From: Ruminococcus sp.
GTDB taxonomy: Bacteria; Bacillota; Clostridia; Oscillospirales; Ruminococcaceae
NCBI GenBank assembly: GCA_021199375.1
Contig: JAJQIB010000012.1
Location: forward strand, 1 to 64,000
Reading direction: 5' to 3'
Length of the DNA: 64,000 nucleotides
Made by a program: the position numbers and the translations under genes. Shown one piece after another: positions 34,368 through 43,884 of the stretch. The notes beneath the pieces were generated by a model. The model searched no databases. It saw only the letters and a list, made by a program, of their open reading frames with translations, and had not been told where the DNA came from. Numbering within the stretch: the stretch's first letter is position 1; every line of letters starts with the position of its first letter.

Positions 34368-35510
34368 TTATAACCGTAAAATAGTGCTATCCTCTTTTTC
34401 TAATTCCGAATCTATATACACCTTGAGCTGTTCATCAGTATAAGAACAGTCATAGGGTACTACAAGGTCAAAGATTACATTGGTATGAGTCTGTCCGCTC
34501 ACAAGCCTAAAATCGTGAATATGAAGTCTTTCATCAAGGCTTTTTATTATGCTTCTAACCTTTTCGCGACAAGCGTTGACCTGCTCGTTATCGAGCTCGA
34601 TTGGATCCATGTGTATCGTCATTCTTACATTTAGCTTGGTGAAAATATCCCGTTCTATGCAATCAACTATATCGTGAATCTCTTCGAGGTCCTCATCGCT
34701 TCTCACCTCTACATGGCAAGAGCCTAGCTTGTTGCCGGGACCATAATCGTGAATCACAAGGTCGTGTATGCCGATTATCCGCTCATTTTCGGTGGCGAGC
34801 GCTTTTATTTGCTCAGTAAGGTGGCTATCAGCGGGCTTGCCAAGAAGCAGATCTACAGTATCTCTAACAATCTCATAGCCTGAAAACAGCACAAAAAGCG
34901 ACACAACAGTTCCCATAATTCCGTCCATCGGTAAGGATGTAAATGCCGAACAGATAAGTCCTATCGCTGCCGCTGAGGTCGCCAGAACATCACTTCTACT
35001 GTCCTTTGCTGTGGCAATCATCACCGAACTGTCAATGCGTTTGCCAAGCTTTGTATTAAACAGGCTCATCCACAGCTTTATGGCTATAGATAAAATCAGC
35101 GAAGCAAGTATTACTAGGCTAAAGCTAGTTTCGGTAGGACTTAGTATTTTCTCAACCGAGCTTTTTAAAAGCTCCAGACCAACAGCAAGGATTACAACTG
35201 CTATTGTAAGCGATGTAAGATATTCCATTCTGCCGTGACCAAAGGGATGATCCTTATCAGCAGGCTTTGCGGCAAGCTTATAGCCTACCAGCGTAACCGC
35301 ACAGCTTGCACAGTCAGAGAGATTGTTTACCGCATCAGAAATAATCGAAATGGAATGTGAAAGAGTGCCTATCACATACTTTAACGCTGCAAGAAATATA
35401 TTGCAAATTATTCCTACTACACCAGATAGCGTTCCGTAGCTTTCACGAACCTTTATATTTTCAACATCCTTGTAATTTTTCACAAAGTGTCTTACAAGAA
35501 AATCCGTCAT
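34368..35510 (-). CDS. Cation diffusion facilitator family transporter
   Basis: A 380-residue divalent-metal/proton antiporter. The membrane domain has six hydrophobic segments, with the binding motifs SDAVNNLSDCAS (helix 2) and HPFGHGRMEYL before helix 4, then a cytoplasmic C-terminal domain with LGSCHVEVRSDE. Zn2+, Mn2+ or Fe2+ could be the substrate; the sequence does not decide. The family length is normally about 300, and the extra C-terminal segment (about 80 residues) is common in Clostridial members. It is 26 bases downstream of purB. Confidence 0.9.
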   Translation of the reverse strand: MTDFLVRHFVKNYKDVENIKVRESYGTLSGVVGIICNIFLAALKYVIGTLSHSISIISDAVNNLSDCASCAVTLVGYKLAAKPADKDHPFGHGRMEYLTSLTIAVVILAVGLELLKSSVEKILSPTETSFSLVILASLILSIAIKLWMSLFNTKLGKRIDSSVMIATAKDSRSDVLATSAAAIGLICSAFTSLPMDGIMGTVVSLFVLFSGYEIVRDTVDLLLGKPADSHLTEQIKALATENERIIGIHDLVIHDYGPGNKLGSCHVEVRSDEDLEEIHDIVDCIERDIFTKLNVRMTIHMDPIELDNEQVNACREKVRSIIKSLDERLHIHDFRLVSGQTHTNVIFDLVVPYDCSYTDEQLKVYIDSELEKEDSTILRL

Positions 35511-35536
35511 ATCAAGCTACCGTCTTTCTATATGTA

Positions 35537-36973
35537 TTACACGTTAATCTCGGCAATATCGTCGGAAACTCCGTTTTCTTCAAGTACAGGCTTTACACAG
35601 TTTTCGATAAATTCGTCAACCTGCTGTGGGCATCTTCCGATAAAGTTTTCAGGCTTTAAAATCTCATCCATCTCTTCCTTAGTTATCATAAACATCGGGT
35701 CATTTACTATAAGCTCACAAAGATTGTTGTCAAGTCCTTCACGCTTAACATTTGCGCCTGCAATCATTGAATACTCACGAATACGCTCGTGAAGCTCCTG
35801 ACGGTTGCCGCCCTTTTCTACGGCATCCATCATTATATTCTCTGTCGCCATAAACGGAAGCTCTGCCATCACTCTGCGGCGAATAATCTTGTCGTAAACC
35901 GCAAGTCCGTTTTCGGGATCTGTTACATTTAGCATTATGTTTAATATAGCATCAATTCCTAGGAAGGCTTCAGCCACAGATATTCTCTTGTTAGCCGAGT
36001 CATCAAGCGTACGCTCAAACCACTGTGTTCCGGCTGTAAATGCGGGATTGAGTACATCGCACATTACATATCTGGCAAGCGAGCAAATTCTCTCGCTTCT
36101 CATAGGATTGCGCTTATATGCCATAGCGGACGAGCCAATCTGATTCTTCTCGAAGGGCTCCTCTATCTCCTTAAACGACTGCAAAAGTCTGATATCATTT
36201 CCAAACTTCATAGCGGACTGTGCAATTGATGCAAGCACCGAGCAAACGGCATAGTCGGTCTTACGCGAGTAGGTCTGACCTGATACGGGTACGACAGCAT
36301 CGAATCCCATCTCTTCGGCAATCATCTGCTCAAGCTTTTTAACCTTGTCGGTGTCGCCATGGAAAAGCTCCATAAAGGAGGCTTGCGTACCGGTAGTGCC
36401 CTTTGAGCCTAAAAGCTTAAGTCTGCCAAGCTGAAAATCCAAATCCTCAAGATCCATAAGAAGCTCGTTGCACCACAGTGTAGCACGCTTGCCAACTGTG
36501 GTTAGCTGTGCCGGCTGAAGATGTGTGTATGCAAGACAGGGCATAGCCTTATACTTATCGGCAAAATCAGAAAGCTGAGAAATTACCTTTACAAGCTTTC
36601 TCTTTATAACCGTCATAGCGTCACGCATGATAATTACATCTGTGTTATCGCCAACATAGCAGGATGTAGCGCCAAGATGGATAATACCCGCCGCCTTAGG
36701 ACAAGCATCGCCATAGGCGTGAACGTGTGCCATTACGTCGTGCCTAAACTGCTTTTCATAAGCCGCCGCTGCCTCGTAATCTATATTATCAATGTTTGCC
36801 TCAAGCTCGTCAACCTGCTCCTGCGTTACGCCTAAGCCCAGATTCATTTCGGCACGAGCGAGGGCTACCCAAAGTCTGCGCCATGTAGTAAATTTCTTGT
36901 CAGCTGAAAAAATGTACTGCATTTCCTTGCTTGCATATCTGGTGCAAAATGGGCTTTCGTATGAGTTTGTCAT
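35537..36973 (-). CDS. purB: Adenylosuccinate lyase
   Basis: Cleaves SAICAR in inosinate synthesis and adenylosuccinate in AMP synthesis. The fumarase/aspartase superfamily signature GSSAMAYKRNPMRSE contains the catalytic serine loop at about residues 273-287. The HVHAYGD and ATSCYVGDNTD segments supply other active-site residues. The 478-residue length is normal. A consensus promoter lies about 55 bases upstream and the probable small RNA gene lies just before that. Confidence 0.95.
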   Translation of the reverse strand: MTNSYESPFCTRYASKEMQYIFSADKKFTTWRRLWVALARAEMNLGLGVTQEQVDELEANIDNIDYEAAAAYEKQFRHDVMAHVHAYGDACPKAAGIIHLGATSCYVGDNTDVIIMRDAMTVIKRKLVKVISQLSDFADKYKAMPCLAYTHLQPAQLTTVGKRATLWCNELLMDLEDLDFQLGRLKLLGSKGTTGTQASFMELFHGDTDKVKKLEQMIAEEMGFDAVVPVSGQTYSRKTDYAVCSVLASIAQSAMKFGNDIRLLQSFKEIEEPFEKNQIGSSAMAYKRNPMRSERICSLARYVMCDVLNPAFTAGTQWFERTLDDSANKRISVAEAFLGIDAILNIMLNVTDPENGLAVYDKIIRRRVMAELPFMATENIMMDAVEKGGNRQELHERIREYSMIAGANVKREGLDNNLCELIVNDPMFMITKEEMDEILKPENFIGRCPQQVDEFIENCVKPVLEENGVSDDIAEINV

Positions 36974-37027
36974 GGTAAACCTACCTTCCTTTGCTGTTAA
37001 TTATTCTATGATTTTAGTCATGCTATT

Positions 37028-37056
37028 ATTATAGCACACTTTTGTATTTTTTGCAA
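37028..37056 (-). promoter_or_regulatory. Promoter of purB
   Basis: TTGCAA (37056-37051) and TATAAT (37033-37028) on the minus strand, spacer 17 bases, placed just after the small-RNA terminator. Confidence 0.75.
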
Positions 37057-37064
37057 TAGGTTTT

Positions 37065-37190
37065 ATAAAATAAAAACTCCCCTGCTTTCGCTCTGTATTT
37101 TTTTCGAACGAAGCAAAGGAGTTTTCTGGGGGTATATTATGTGTGAAGAACAAGACTAGAGACTTAACGTCCAAGGAGCTAATCCTATTC
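37065..37190 (-). ncRNA. Putative small RNA upstream of purB
   Basis: A promoter at 37197-37225 and a strong terminator enclose about 125 bases with no good ORF. The terminator has an 8-bp outer stem AAAACTCC/GGAGTTTT (37073-37080 with 37118-37125) extended by an inner GC-containing stem and followed by TTTTTATTTT. The 5' part can pair GTGAA with TTCAC around an internal fold. Because purB has a separate promoter downstream, this looks like an independent transcript rather than only a leader. It is shorter than known 6S RNAs and matches no family I can recall. Confidence 0.5.
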
Positions 37191-37196
37191 ACGAGT

Positions 37197-37225
37197 ATTA
37201 TAATAGCACCCCAAGATAAACTCAA
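37197..37225 (-). promoter_or_regulatory. Promoter of the putative small RNA
   Basis: TTGAGT (37225-37220) and TATAAT (37202-37197) on the minus strand with a 17-base spacer. Confidence 0.6.
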
Positions 37226-37349
37226 CAACAATTGAGACTTAAATTAAAATAAAAAATTCAAAAAAGAAAAATTATTTTGCAGTTTACACAGACGTATAAT
37301 TTCATGGTATAATAGTATATGAAAAAACTACACTTTGGGAGGTCTAAAA

Positions 37350-38027
37350 ATGTTTAACATACTTGTAGTTGAGGATGATGCCGATATGCGTGAGCTTTTT
37401 TGCACTGTGCTTGAGCAAAGCGGCTATAGATGCATTCCCGCTCATGACGGCAAGGATGCGCTTGATATAATGGAACGTGAATTTATAGATCTTATAGTGT
37501 CGGATATAATGATGCCAAACATGGATGGCTATGCGCTAACAAAGGCTCTTCGAGATGCCGACTACAACATGCCTATACTTATGGTAACAGCAAAGGATCA
37601 GTTTGACGATATGCAAAAGGGCTTTAGAGTAGGCTCAGATGACTACATGATAAAGCCAATAAACGTAAAGGAGCTTGTACTACGTGTTGAGGCTCTGCTT
37701 AGGCGTGCGAGAATTTCAAGCGAAAAGAAAATAGTTGTAGGCTCAACAGTGCTGGATTATGATGCGCTTACCGTGACGCTTAACGGCAAGGAATCTATCC
37801 TTCCGCAAAAGGAATTCTATCTTTTATATAAGCTGCTATCCTATCCTAACAAAATTTTCACTCGTCAGCAGCTTATGGATGAAATCTGGGGAATGTATTC
37901 CGAAACAGACGAACGCACCATTAACACTCATATTAACCGTTTAAGAGAACGGTTCGCAAGCTGTGACGACTTTGAAATTGTTACGGTTAGAGGATTAGGA
38001 TATAAGGCGGTGAAGAAGAATGACTAA
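37350..38027 (+). CDS. OmpR-family response regulator
   Basis: A 225-residue two-component regulator: receiver domain with the acidic pair EDD near residue 8, phospho-acceptor Asp in LIVSDIMMPNMDG (about residue 51) and the Lys in IKPINVKEL, then a winged-helix DNA-binding domain ending LRERFASCDDFEIVTVRGLGYKA. The ATG at 37350 has GGGAGG 7 bases upstream. A TATAAT lies about 40 bases before it (near 37310), with a weak -35. Its stop overlaps the kinase start by 8 bases. Target genes are not evident from position. Confidence 0.93.
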   Translation: MFNILVVEDDADMRELFCTVLEQSGYRCIPAHDGKDALDIMEREFIDLIVSDIMMPNMDGYALTKALRDADYNMPILMVTAKDQFDDMQKGFRVGSDDYMIKPINVKELVLRVEALLRRARISSEKKIVVGSTVLDYDALTVTLNGKESILPQKEFYLLYKLLSYPNKIFTRQQLMDEIWGMYSETDERTINTHINRLRERFASCDDFEIVTVRGLGYKAVKKND

Positions 38028-39054
38028 ATCTAAACATTCTCACCTTTGGCTTCACTTCTCTCTAATTGTATTTAGTACAATAATAGTATGCATTTTTGTA
38101 TTTTTCTTTATATGGTCATTGCTTTACAATAACAGCATAGTATCTGTAAATCCACTTGGCGCACATATGGCAATACCAATCATAACCATCTGCAGCCTGC
38201 TTATAGGTGCTTTTATTTCAATCTATATCGGCAGATTAATAATCGCTCCTGTTCAAAGGCTGAGCGAGGCATTTGACAAGCTGTCAAATGGAGATTTTGA
38301 AGTTAGAATATCCGAACAGCAGCACCTTTCGGAAATGAAGGAAATGGCAAAGCAGTTTAATAAAATGGTATACCAGCTTTCACAGGTTGAAACGCTTAGC
38401 AAGGATTTTGTTGCAAATGTATCGCACGAATTTAAGACACCTATTTCATCCATTGAAGGATACGCAACGCTTTTGCAAAATCCCGCCACCGACAAGCAAA
38501 AGCATGACCATTACGTTGAAAAAATTCTGGATAACACAAGTCGGCTCTCAAATCTTACAAGTCGGATACTTGAGCTTTCAAAGCTTAGAAGTGAAGAACG
38601 TGTGCCTGTTAAAACCCGATTTAGACTTGACGAGCAGATTCGCCAGGTAATACTGCTGCTCGAGCCAAAGTGGTCCAAAAAAAATATCGAATTCGACTTC
38701 GAGGTGCCAAAAACCTATATTGTAAGCTGTGAGCAGCCATTAGAGCGAGTGTGGTCAAATATTATTGAAAATGCGATAAAGCATTCATACAACAACGGAG
38801 TGATCACGATAAAAATCACAGCGGACGAGCAAGCTATAGCTGTATCAATTATCGACTATGGCGAGGGAATGAGCGACGAGGTGAAAAAGCATATCTTTGA
38901 GAAATTCTATCAGGGAGATTCTTCACATTCTAAGGAGGGCAATGGTCTTGGTCTTGCACTTGTTAAGGGCATTTTAGATGCACAAGGCGGAAAGGTCGAT
39001 GTTCAAAGTGAACCAGGCAAGGGATCATGCTTTACGGTCATACTCAATAAATGA
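38020..39054 (+). CDS. Sensor histidine kinase
   Basis: The 344-residue partner of the preceding regulator. It has two membrane segments (about residues 12-35 and 47-70) with almost no extracellular loop, then a HAMP domain, a dimerisation domain with the phosphorylated His in ANVSHEFKTPISSIEGYA, and an ATPase domain with NIIENAIKHS (N box), DYGEGMSDE (G1) and GLGLALVKGI (G2). The very short loop suggests it senses a membrane or cell-wall signal, as in intramembrane-sensing kinases; that is inference. A bidirectional terminator follows. Confidence 0.93.
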   Translation: MTKSKHSHLWLHFSLIVFSTIIVCIFVFFFIWSLLYNNSIVSVNPLGAHMAIPIITICSLLIGAFISIYIGRLIIAPVQRLSEAFDKLSNGDFEVRISEQQHLSEMKEMAKQFNKMVYQLSQVETLSKDFVANVSHEFKTPISSIEGYATLLQNPATDKQKHDHYVEKILDNTSRLSNLTSRILELSKLRSEERVPVKTRFRLDEQIRQVILLLEPKWSKKNIEFDFEVPKTYIVSCEQPLERVWSNIIENAIKHSYNNGVITIKITADEQAIAVSIIDYGEGMSDEVKKHIFEKFYQGDSSHSKEGNGLGLALVKGILDAQGGKVDVQSEPGKGSCFTVILNK

Positions 39055-39057
39055 AAA

Positions 39058-39103
39058 AACAGCTAGTGAATTCTAAAAAACTCACTAACTGCAATTTTTT
39101 CTT
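39058..39103. terminator. Bidirectional terminator between the kinase and DAHP synthase genes
   Basis: A 10-bp stem with one mismatch (CAGCTAGTGA with TCACTAACTG, 39060-39094) has T runs on the right for the plus strand and A runs on the left for the minus strand. Confidence 0.8.
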
Positions 39104-39112
39104 AAAGCAAGG

Positions 39113-40144
39113 TTACAATTGATCAGCTATATCAAGCACCAATCTCTCTGACTTTTCCCAGCCAAGGCATGGATCTGTTATAGATTTGCCATAGACTGTA
39201 TTATCGGAAATTTTCTGACAGCCATCCTCAAGGTAGCTTTCTATCATAAGTCCCTTAACAAGCGAGCGAATTTCCTTTGAGTGCTTGCAGCTATGCAGCA
39301 CCTCTTTTGCAATCCTCACCTGCTGATCGTACTGCTTGCCTGAATTTGCGTGGTTGGTATCAATTATAACCGCCGGGTTTACTAAATTGCGCTCACCATA
39401 AAGCTCATATAGATACATTATATCCTCATAGTGATAATTAGGAAGTGAAGCGCCGTGCTTATTAACATATCCACGCAAAATGGCATGAGATAGCGGATTT
39501 CCACTTGTGCGGCACTCCCAGCCCCGATACAGGAAGGTATGAGAGGACTGTGCAGCAACAATCGAATTTAGCATAACACCAAGATCTCCGCCGGTGGGAT
39601 TTTTCATTCCTACAGGAATATCAAGTCCGCTTGCGGTAAGTCTATGCTGCTGATTTTCAACCGACCTTGCGCCTACGGCAACATATGAAAGCAGATCGTT
39701 TAGATAACGATGGTTTTCGGGATATAGCATTTCATCCGCACAGGTGAGTCCCGTCTGTGCAATGGCACGAGTGTGAAGCTCACGAATTGCGATAAGTCCC
39801 TCAAGCATATCCTCATCCTTATTTGGATCCGGCTGATGAACCATACCCTTATAGCCTTCGCCGGTGGTTCTAGGCTTGTTGGTATAAATACGCGGAATAA
39901 TTATAATTTTATCCTTAACCTTCTCCTGAAGTCCCGCAAGTCGGCTTGTGTATTCAAGAACCGCGTCCTCTCTATCCGCCGAGCAGGGTCCTATTATTAG
40001 TATAAGCTTATCAGATTCGCCAGTAAAGACCTTTGCAATCTGCTCGTCACGCTCAGCCTTTATTCTCTTAAGATTTTCCGACAGAGGAAACTGCTCCTTT
40101 ATCTCCTTAGGGATAGGGAGTTTTCTTATAAATTGCATGTTCAT
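39113..40144 (-). CDS. 3-Deoxy-7-phosphoheptulonate (DAHP) synthase, type I
   Basis: Condenses PEP and erythrose 4-phosphate, the first step of the shikimate pathway. The 343-residue AroF/AroG-type protein has LIIGPCSADREDAVLEY (metal and substrate site), GEGYKGMVHQPDPNKDEDM and the C-terminal IIDTNHANSGKQYDQQ block. AAAGGAG lies about 9 bases before the ATG at 40144. An isoenzyme letter cannot be fixed. It lies 31 bases behind the disrupted sulfatase gene, so its expression may depend on read-through from the surface-glycan locus; this pairing is metabolically unexpected. Confidence 0.92.
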   Translation of the reverse strand: MNMQFIRKLPIPKEIKEQFPLSENLKRIKAERDEQIAKVFTGESDKLILIIGPCSADREDAVLEYTSRLAGLQEKVKDKIIIIPRIYTNKPRTTGEGYKGMVHQPDPNKDEDMLEGLIAIRELHTRAIAQTGLTCADEMLYPENHRYLNDLLSYVAVGARSVENQQHRLTASGLDIPVGMKNPTGGDLGVMLNSIVAAQSSHTFLYRGWECRTSGNPLSHAILRGYVNKHGASLPNYHYEDIMYLYELYGERNLVNPAVIIDTNHANSGKQYDQQVRIAKEVLHSCKHSKEIRSLVKGLMIESYLEDGCQKISDNTVYGKSITDPCLGWEKSERLVLDIADQL

Positions 40145-40175
40145 ATTGGATACTCCTTTGCATTTATTACATATA

Positions 40176-42138
40176 TTACTTGCCTTTATAATAACGTGAA
40201 TAGTCAATGAGATTTCCTATTCTAATTTGTGTAAGTACCTTTTTATTAATCTCGTCTATATACTCCTCGGTAACTTCATCATCATAGCTTTCTACAACAT
40301 TACCGTCAAAATACAAACACCTGTCTGTAATCCAATCTCCAGATGGAAGATAGGCAATTCCTTCTTCATCATCAAATATGTCATTTCCCATAAATTTTGT
40401 ATCTGTCTCAATTCCAAACAGATTCGTTATCGTTGGGAGAAGATCTAAATTCGAGCAAACCTTTTCTACAGCTTGTCCCTCAATATCTTTAGAATAGATA
40501 AAGCAGGGAATATTTTGAATATCGATAAGACTTGAGTCTGTTGGAGTTCCGTCTAAGGAATATGAATAGTGATCAGACAAAAATAAAATTACTGTATCAT
40601 CAAGCCTGCCGTCCTCTTCCATGCGTTCGATTAATCTTCCTACAAAATCATCCGTCATCATAGCAAAAGCTTGATAAACCTGCTCCTCGTCAGAAGCATC
40701 TATTTGCGAGTGCCGACTTAAAAACGCCTCATAGCGTCCCTCAAGACTAGTAATGCTAGAGGAAACATCGAGCTCATCATCACTTACCACATAGGGCATA
40801 TGCGTAGATATTGCCACAACATAACTCAGAAACCTATCACCACCAGTTATTGCCTCGTATACGTCATCACAATCAGCTATATTGTAATCATCACCCCAGC
40901 ATCTATCCTCGTCCGAAATGATTTGAATATCTTGGTAGCTGTCATATCCAAAGGCAAGCTCAGTTTCGCCTCTATTATAAAAAGATGAATCATTAGCGTG
41001 ATAAACGTTAGTTTGATACCCCCCCCCTTGAAAAAGCGTTCGCAAGTGAATAGCTAAAGGTATCATCGACAATTTCTGTAGAAGCATTGAATCCACTAAA
41101 AGCATAATAACCCGTATTCACTGCAAATTCATTATCAAAGGTAGGCTCATCACCTGCGAGGATTCCATAATAATTTTCAAAATAGATACTGTCATCAAGT
41201 AAGCTACAAATGTTCGGACAAATATCCTCATCCAAAAGTCTTTTATCAAAGCTTTCAAGCTGAATTATAAGCAGGTTCTTATCTTTAAATATTCCCGTCA
41301 TGTCGTTTTCAGAAAGCGACTCTTTATTTTCAAAATACTCATCAATTTCCTGAGTCACTGTGCTTTTGACAAAAAATGAAGAAATTTGCGTTTCAGCATC
41401 ATGCACTAAAAAGGTAAATAGATCGGTATCATAATAAGCTTTTTTCGGTTCAGTTACAAATTCGTAGCTTATCTTAGCCATTTCAGAGTAATTTTGAGGG
41501 ACGAATGAAATTGTGACAATCAAAGAAGCAATAAACACTAGAGCAAACACTAAAGAATATATAATCGAAAAAAGCCGGCGATTTTTCTCATCCCTCTTAG
41601 CTCTGCCACAGGCTTTCTTTGCTATTAGTAAATCTATCAAAACTATAACTGCCAAAATAACACCGAGAATTACCCATATGTATATTGGAACATTTTTAAG
41701 CGCTGTTCCCGCAAAGCCTAGTGCGTTTGTTGCTGTCGCAATTGTAGCAAGTCTAAACATCTTCCCAGTCTGTAGCATCATTGTGTACTGTGCTGCTGTA
41801 TATATGACAAGCAATACTGATGTCAAAGGAAAAACCACAAGCTGTGCTTTTTTGGGCAGTATAAAGATAAATGACGATAAAATCAGTGACGAAAAGGAGT
41901 GAAGAAAAAAAGCTTCCAAAAAGACAATAAGCAAAGAATCAGCGTGTCCAACAACGGACAAAATAAGCACCTTGAATAAGCAGGAATAAACAAGAAAAAA
42001 TAAGAAGTACAAAACGAACGGAAAGAACGACTGTATTATCTTGTACTCATTGAGTCTTTTTCCAAACTGTTCATTTATTTCATTGAAATTATCAAGAAAA
42101 GTTGATTTTTCCTTTTCTTTTCCTGGACTTTCCAGCAT
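40176..42138 (-). pseudogene. LTA-synthase-like sulfatase, frameshifted at a G9 tract
   Basis: The N-terminal part (five predicted membrane segments, then the start of an extracellular alkaline-phosphatase/sulfatase domain) ends in frame at 41008; the rest continues in another frame to 40176. The switch is at nine consecutive G on the coding strand (41019-41027). With eight G the product would be 653 residues, the size of lipoteichoic acid synthases, and would read NAFSRGGYQTNVYH through the tract. Catalytic features are present: NLLIIQLESF, GDEPTFDNEF (nucleophile-Thr region) and FLSDHYSY (metal Asp-His). It would transfer a phospho-alcohol group to a cell-surface glycan. The ATG at 42138 is chosen for its AAGGGAG site. 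It could be phase-off, truly inactivated, or a sequencing artefact. Confidence 0.8.
41019..41027 (-). repeat. Poly-G9 tract inside the sulfatase gene
   Basis: Nine C on the plus strand, nine G in the coding strand, exactly where the reading frame changes. Eight (or eleven) G would put both halves in frame. G tracts of this length are classic slipped-strand mispairing sites. Confidence 0.9.
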
Positions 42139-42168
42139 AGAAAGCCGCTCCCTTCTCATTATCATTCA

Positions 42169-43860
42169 TTACCCCTCGCTTTCTAAGCGATCAAGAATCA
42201 CCTCATCAACACCGCGCCCACCGTAAAGATATTCGACATAAGACTCGCCGTTTTCAGCCCAAATCTCATCATCCTTTGTAAACATCCATATGTTGACATA
42301 GTGACGCGCAGAATCCTCTGTAAAAAAAGCACTTGTCGGATTATTTAAGCTAAGCCCGGCACTAGCAGCTTGAACGTAATCGCCATTTTTCCATAGCTCA
42401 TATCTATAGCTTTGATACTCAGCTACATCATCCATATTACACTTATACAGCACAAGATTAACGGCTATATCTGCAGCAGCTAAAACACAAATAACCGCCG
42501 CTACTCCGTCAAAACCATGTATTCTACTCCATAGCTTGTTTCCCCTATTATGAAGCTTTCCGTCCTTAAGCGCCCTAACCTGAGAAATCATTTGCTCTGA
42601 CCTAAGCGCCCAATGGATAATGCCCAAAAGCATTCCAACAACAATCAATGATGATGTGATCAGCACCACCGTCATAAAATCGCTGGTATTACCCGGATAT
42701 TGTCTGAGTATGAAAACAAGTGCATAAATATCTATTATGTAAAACACTCGCTTAACAAGCTCAAGAGGTGATACACATCCTTTAGCTACAAGCTTTACTG
42801 AATACACTATTATATACAAAATGCCTATAAGCATGGGTAGATATCCCAAATACACCGGTCGACTGGTTATGTATCCCACTGCTGATAAGGCGATAATTCC
42901 GGCTGCTCCAATAAAGAAATATCGAAATCGGTTCGCTATCTCAAAAATTGACTGTTTTTCTCTTAACATTATAACAACAGCAACAATAAGCAAAATACAT
43001 GCCAGCAAATTATTAGTCACTTCTCCTATGTAGTAGTTAATAGCAGACGTTTCCACATCAAAGGCTTCAGAATTATCAAATTCAGTTGCTCTAAAGCTAT
43101 TACCAGGAGCAAGCAGCACAAACGCCATTCCAGGAAGATTTAGCAAAATTAATATAACCTCTCGGATTCTTTGGCAGATTGATTCCTTTTTGCACACAAT
43201 CATTTTAAAGAATATGAGAAGTACAATCATACCGCCCGTAACCTCGTTTGTTGAGGCTGAAATTAATATCGCCGGGCAAGCAACTAAAAATCTTGCTGTA
43301 CATGGAGACTCAAAATAACGCTCAATAAGCCAAAAGGTGAAAAACAATAGCGTTTCAGGTATCATGTAGTTACTGGTGCCGGTAATCCATAGCACGTCAT
43401 CTCCAAAGTAAGGAACAGCAAAGAAGGTTAAAAAGTAAACTAACGGCAAAAGTAAAAAATCATACCTCTTTAGCCTGTCTAATTTCTCATTTTTAAACTC
43501 TAGCTTGATAAGCGCATACATGATCCTGCCTTGAAGTACAAACATAAGTGAATTTGCAATGTTATATACCCATTTATTTGCATTGACAAGTATATAAGCT
43601 ACTATCTGTGTAGTTATTCTTCCACCATTATACTGATAATAATACTTCATAGCCTGTATTATATCACTAAAGCTCTCAACGCGTGTAAGATCTGTATGAG
43701 GATAGAAGCTATCCCACACAAACTTGAAATGCCAGTCGTCTGATAAATAAGGACATAATGCACATAGAAACACCATTATTGCAAATACAGCAAGCATTGT
43801 TATTAAATTGGCAACAAAGACCCTATTTTTAAATTTATTGCTTATCACTTTAAGTGTCAC
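42169..43860 (-). CDS. DUF6056-like, GT-C-type membrane glycosyltransferase (intact copy)
   Basis: A 563-residue polytopic protein with about twelve hydrophobic segments. After the first segment it carries CPYLSDDWHFKF (about residues 36-47), an acidic pair in the first outer loop like that of GT-C glycosyltransferases that use polyprenol-phosphate sugars. The C-terminal 100 residues are soluble and resemble a small extracellular domain. It resembles the uncharacterised DUF6056 proteins; the glycosyltransferase role is inference from fold and context. It lies 30 bases before the sulfatase gene and 24 bases after a paralogue that shares long near-identical DNA. The pair and the sulfatase look like a surface-polymer modification operon. 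Confidence 0.75.
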   Translation of the reverse strand: MTLKVISNKFKNRVFVANLITMLAVFAIMVFLCALCPYLSDDWHFKFVWDSFYPHTDLTRVESFSDIIQAMKYYYQYNGGRITTQIVAYILVNANKWVYNIANSLMFVLQGRIMYALIKLEFKNEKLDRLKRYDFLLLPLVYFLTFFAVPYFGDDVLWITGTSNYMIPETLLFFTFWLIERYFESPCTARFLVACPAILISASTNEVTGGMIVLLIFFKMIVCKKESICQRIREVILILLNLPGMAFVLLAPGNSFRATEFDNSEAFDVETSAINYYIGEVTNNLLACILLIVAVVIMLREKQSIFEIANRFRYFFIGAAGIIALSAVGYITSRPVYLGYLPMLIGILYIIVYSVKLVAKGCVSPLELVKRVFYIIDIYALVFILRQYPGNTSDFMTVVLITSSLIVVGMLLGIIHWALRSEQMISQVRALKDGKLHNRGNKLWSRIHGFDGVAAVICVLAAADIAVNLVLYKCNMDDVAEYQSYRYELWKNGDYVQAASAGLSLNNPTSAFFTEDSARHYVNIWMFTKDDEIWAENGESYVEYLYGGRGVDEVILDRLESEG

Positions 43861-43884
43861 CCCTATTATTATAGTATCCCCTAC

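Noticed and set aside
37001-37231. A 76-codon minus-strand ORF upstream of purB
   Set aside because: It spans two promoters and a terminator, has no Shine-Dalgarno and resembles no protein; the small RNA explanation is better.
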